Shown here piece after piece: positions 62,729-64,000 of a stretch of 64,000 bases of DNA. The stretch's first letter is position 1. Every line of letters starts with the position of its first letter. The position numbers and the translations under genes were made by a program. A model generated the notes under the pieces. It saw only the letters and a list, made by a program, of their open reading frames with translations. It ran no database searches and was not told the origin of the DNA. The DNA comes from Clostridium aminobutyricum (GTDB lineage Bacteria; Bacillota; Clostridia; Peptostreptococcales; Anaerovoracaceae): the NCBI RefSeq assembly GCF_017255415.1, contig NZ_JAFJZZ010000001.1, positions 1,240,001 through 1,304,000 of the forward strand, given 5' to 3'.

Positions 62729-63697
62729 CTATCGGGAAGATTTTTGTTTCCTGTCGAGCAGAACTGCAATAAGAATCACCACACCTTTTGCCACATCCTG
62801 ATAATAGGAAGGGACTTGTAACAAATTCAATGCGTTGTTCAGAAGGCCAATAATCAGCGCTCCGATTACGGTTCCCTGAATCGTTCCCACACCGCCGGAC
62901 ATACTGGTACCTCCCAACACTACCGCCGCTATGGCATCTAATTCATAACCGGAACCGGCTGTAGGCTGTGCGGAACCTAATCTCGCTGTCACCAAAATGC
63001 CTGCCAAGGCAGCCAGAAATCCTGCTGCTCCGTACACATACAGTTTTACATTATCGGTCTTAATAGCCGAATACATGGTAGCCTCTTCATTCGAGCCGAG
63101 TGCATAAATATACCGGCCCATCCTCAGATGCCTTAAAATATAGTAGGCGATGATAAAGACTATAATCATGATATAAATCGGAATCGGTATCTGTAGTATA
63201 TATCCCGTTCCGATCTTCGAAAAAGCTAACGAATGCTCAGCTCCCCTGGCACTGATTGGTCTCCCCTGCGTGTAAACCAACGTAAGACCTCTCAATAACG
63301 TCATGGTCCCAAGGGTTGCAATAAAAGGCTGCAATCTTCCTTTACTGATCAACAAGCCGTTTATCAATCCAATACCTAAACCTAACAGTAAAGTCAATAA
63401 AACAACAAGAAGGGCATCCATACCGGAAGAGATCAGGGTCGCGGCAATTGCTCCGCAGATCGCCAAAACAGAACCCACGGAAAGGTCAATACCACCGATC
63501 AAAATGGCGAAAGTCATACCTGTTGCTATAACAGCATTGATAGAAGTCTGTCTCAATACGGTTATGATATTTCCCCAAGTCCAAAAGCGATCATTTAAAA
63601 TAGACATCAGGATGCACAAAATGAGCAATACGACCATCGGCTTATTTCTTTGTATCATTCCTGTAAATGATTTTGCGTTGAGCGATACTTTTATCAT
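62729..63697 (-). CDS. rbsC: Ribose-type ABC permease
   Basis: 322 residues, eight to ten membrane helices. Family motifs TGMTFAILIGGIDLSVGSVLA, seen at about 57-77, and AIAAVVLGGTSMSGGVGTIQG. The ATG directly follows the rbsA stop (TAAATG). Pairs with the RbsA and RbsB products. Confidence 0.94.
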   Translation of the reverse strand: MIKVSLNAKSFTGMIQRNKPMVVLLILCILMSILNDRFWTWGNIITVLRQTSINAVIATGMTFAILIGGIDLSVGSVLAICGAIAATLISSGMDALLVVLLTLLLGLGIGLINGLLISKGRLQPFIATLGTMTLLRGLTLVYTQGRPISARGAEHSLAFSKIGTGYILQIPIPIYIMIIVFIIAYYILRHLRMGRYIYALGSNEEATMYSAIKTDNVKLYVYGAAGFLAALAGILVTARLGSAQPTAGSGYELDAIAAVVLGGTSMSGGVGTIQGTVIGALIIGLLNNALNLLQVPSYYQDVAKGVVILIAVLLDRKQKSSR

Positions 63698-64000
63698 TTA
63701 TCCTACTTCCTTTCCTACTGCCAAACTCATGATTTTTTCCTGTGTAGCCTCGTCACGATTTAACGTTCCCATCACTTTACCCTCGTGCATCACCAAGATT
63801 CGATCACTCATCCCTAAAATTTCCGGAATCTCCGAAGAAATCATGATGATACTCATGCCTTCCTGTTTAAATTGGTTGATCAATTCATAAATTTCCTTTT
63901 TTGCTCCTACATCCACGCCTCTTGTCGGTTCATCTAAAATTAATATTTTAGGATTCGAATCCAAATTCTTTGCAATCGAAACCTTCTGCTGATTTCCACC
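63698..64000 (-). CDS. rbsA: Ribose-type ABC ATPase, partial (C-terminal end)
   Basis: Only the last about 100 residues are visible; the gene continues past the window. Signature [13 protein letters not shown], Walker [21 protein letters not shown], and [22 protein letters not shown] are from the second ATPase half of the RbsA/MglA class. No rbsK, rbsD or rbsR is visible here. Confidence 0.93.
   Translation of the reverse strand, partial: GGNQQKVSIAKNLDSNPKILILDEPTRGVDVGAKKEIYELINQFKQEGMSIIMISSEIPEILGMSDRILVMHEGKVMGTLNRDEATQEKIMSLAVGKEVG

Noticed and set aside
1-64000. CRISPR arrays, tRNA/rRNA genes, transposases, prophage
   Set aside because: No spaced repeats, cloverleaf genes, transposase motifs or phage structural genes were seen.

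Overview
This 64 kb window is chromosomal DNA from a low-GC Gram-positive anaerobe of the class Clostridia. The closest fit is probably the Family XIII/Anaerovoracaceae group, but that is inference. Evidence: AT-rich intergenic DNA, strong AGGAGG-type ribosome sites, TTG starts, whiA/rapZ/murB synteny, a lysine-fermentation enzyme (Kce), pyruvate carboxylase and NhaC-type transport. Most genes lie on the minus strand. I see no rRNA, tRNA, CRISPR array, insertion sequence or prophage.

Layout. 1-2.6 kb: mgtE, nnrD and the start of a MazF/NdoA toxin gene with no antitoxin gene next to it. 2.9-9.9 kb: an apparent three-gene operon of a 1623-residue multidomain protein (HD, helical repeats, NMNAT-like, GNAT-like, PRTase-like), a lactate/malate dehydrogenase-like protein and an iron-sulfur flavoprotein-like protein. 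10-17 kb: gdhA, an Orn/Lys/Arg decarboxylase and pyruvate carboxylase. 17.4-24.3 kb: a tiny membrane protein, an MscS channel, and a Pot-type ABC transporter followed by a PfkB kinase and an ADP-ribosylglycohydrolase. 24.5-31 kb: a divergent cis-prenyltransferase, a GGDEF/HD-GYP sensor, a DUF368 (PopT-type) protein and typA. 31.4-33.3 kb: an amidase and a methyltransferase on the plus strand. 33.4-36.5 kb: queD-queE-folE-queC-queF behind a structured leader. 36.5-41.1 kb: NhaC antiporter, DUF2207 protein, LemA and Ung. 41.2-44.8 kb: plus-strand DUF6873-like, radical SAM, ACT and PFL/UPF0210 genes. 44.9-50.7 kb: DUF554, whiA, kce, rapZ, PHP and murB. 51-54 kb: argGH and a degenerate Fic protein. 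54.7-61.6 kb: MgtC, a carboxyltransferase without a biotin domain, a MoaA-like protein lacking its radical-SAM cysteines, small enzymes and a DUF6323/DUF6179-like pair. 61.7-64 kb: rbsB, rbsC and the 3' end of rbsA.

Together these encode amino-acid and C3/C4 metabolism (Gdh, Pyc, ArgGH, decarboxylase, Kce), queuosine precursor synthesis from GTP, envelope functions (MurB, cis-prenyltransferase, PopT-type protein, amidase) and solute uptake. The observations most worth following up are the 1623-residue protein and its operon; the cysteine-less MoaA paralogue; the degenerate Fic protein; a cluster of four DnaA-box matches between the DUF554 gene and whiA; kce sitting where yvcK usually lies, with a perfect 22-bp palindrome at its start; twin TTGTG-N6-CACAA sites downstream of the pyc promoter; and intrinsic terminators placed in the leaders of speA, queD, whiA and typA.
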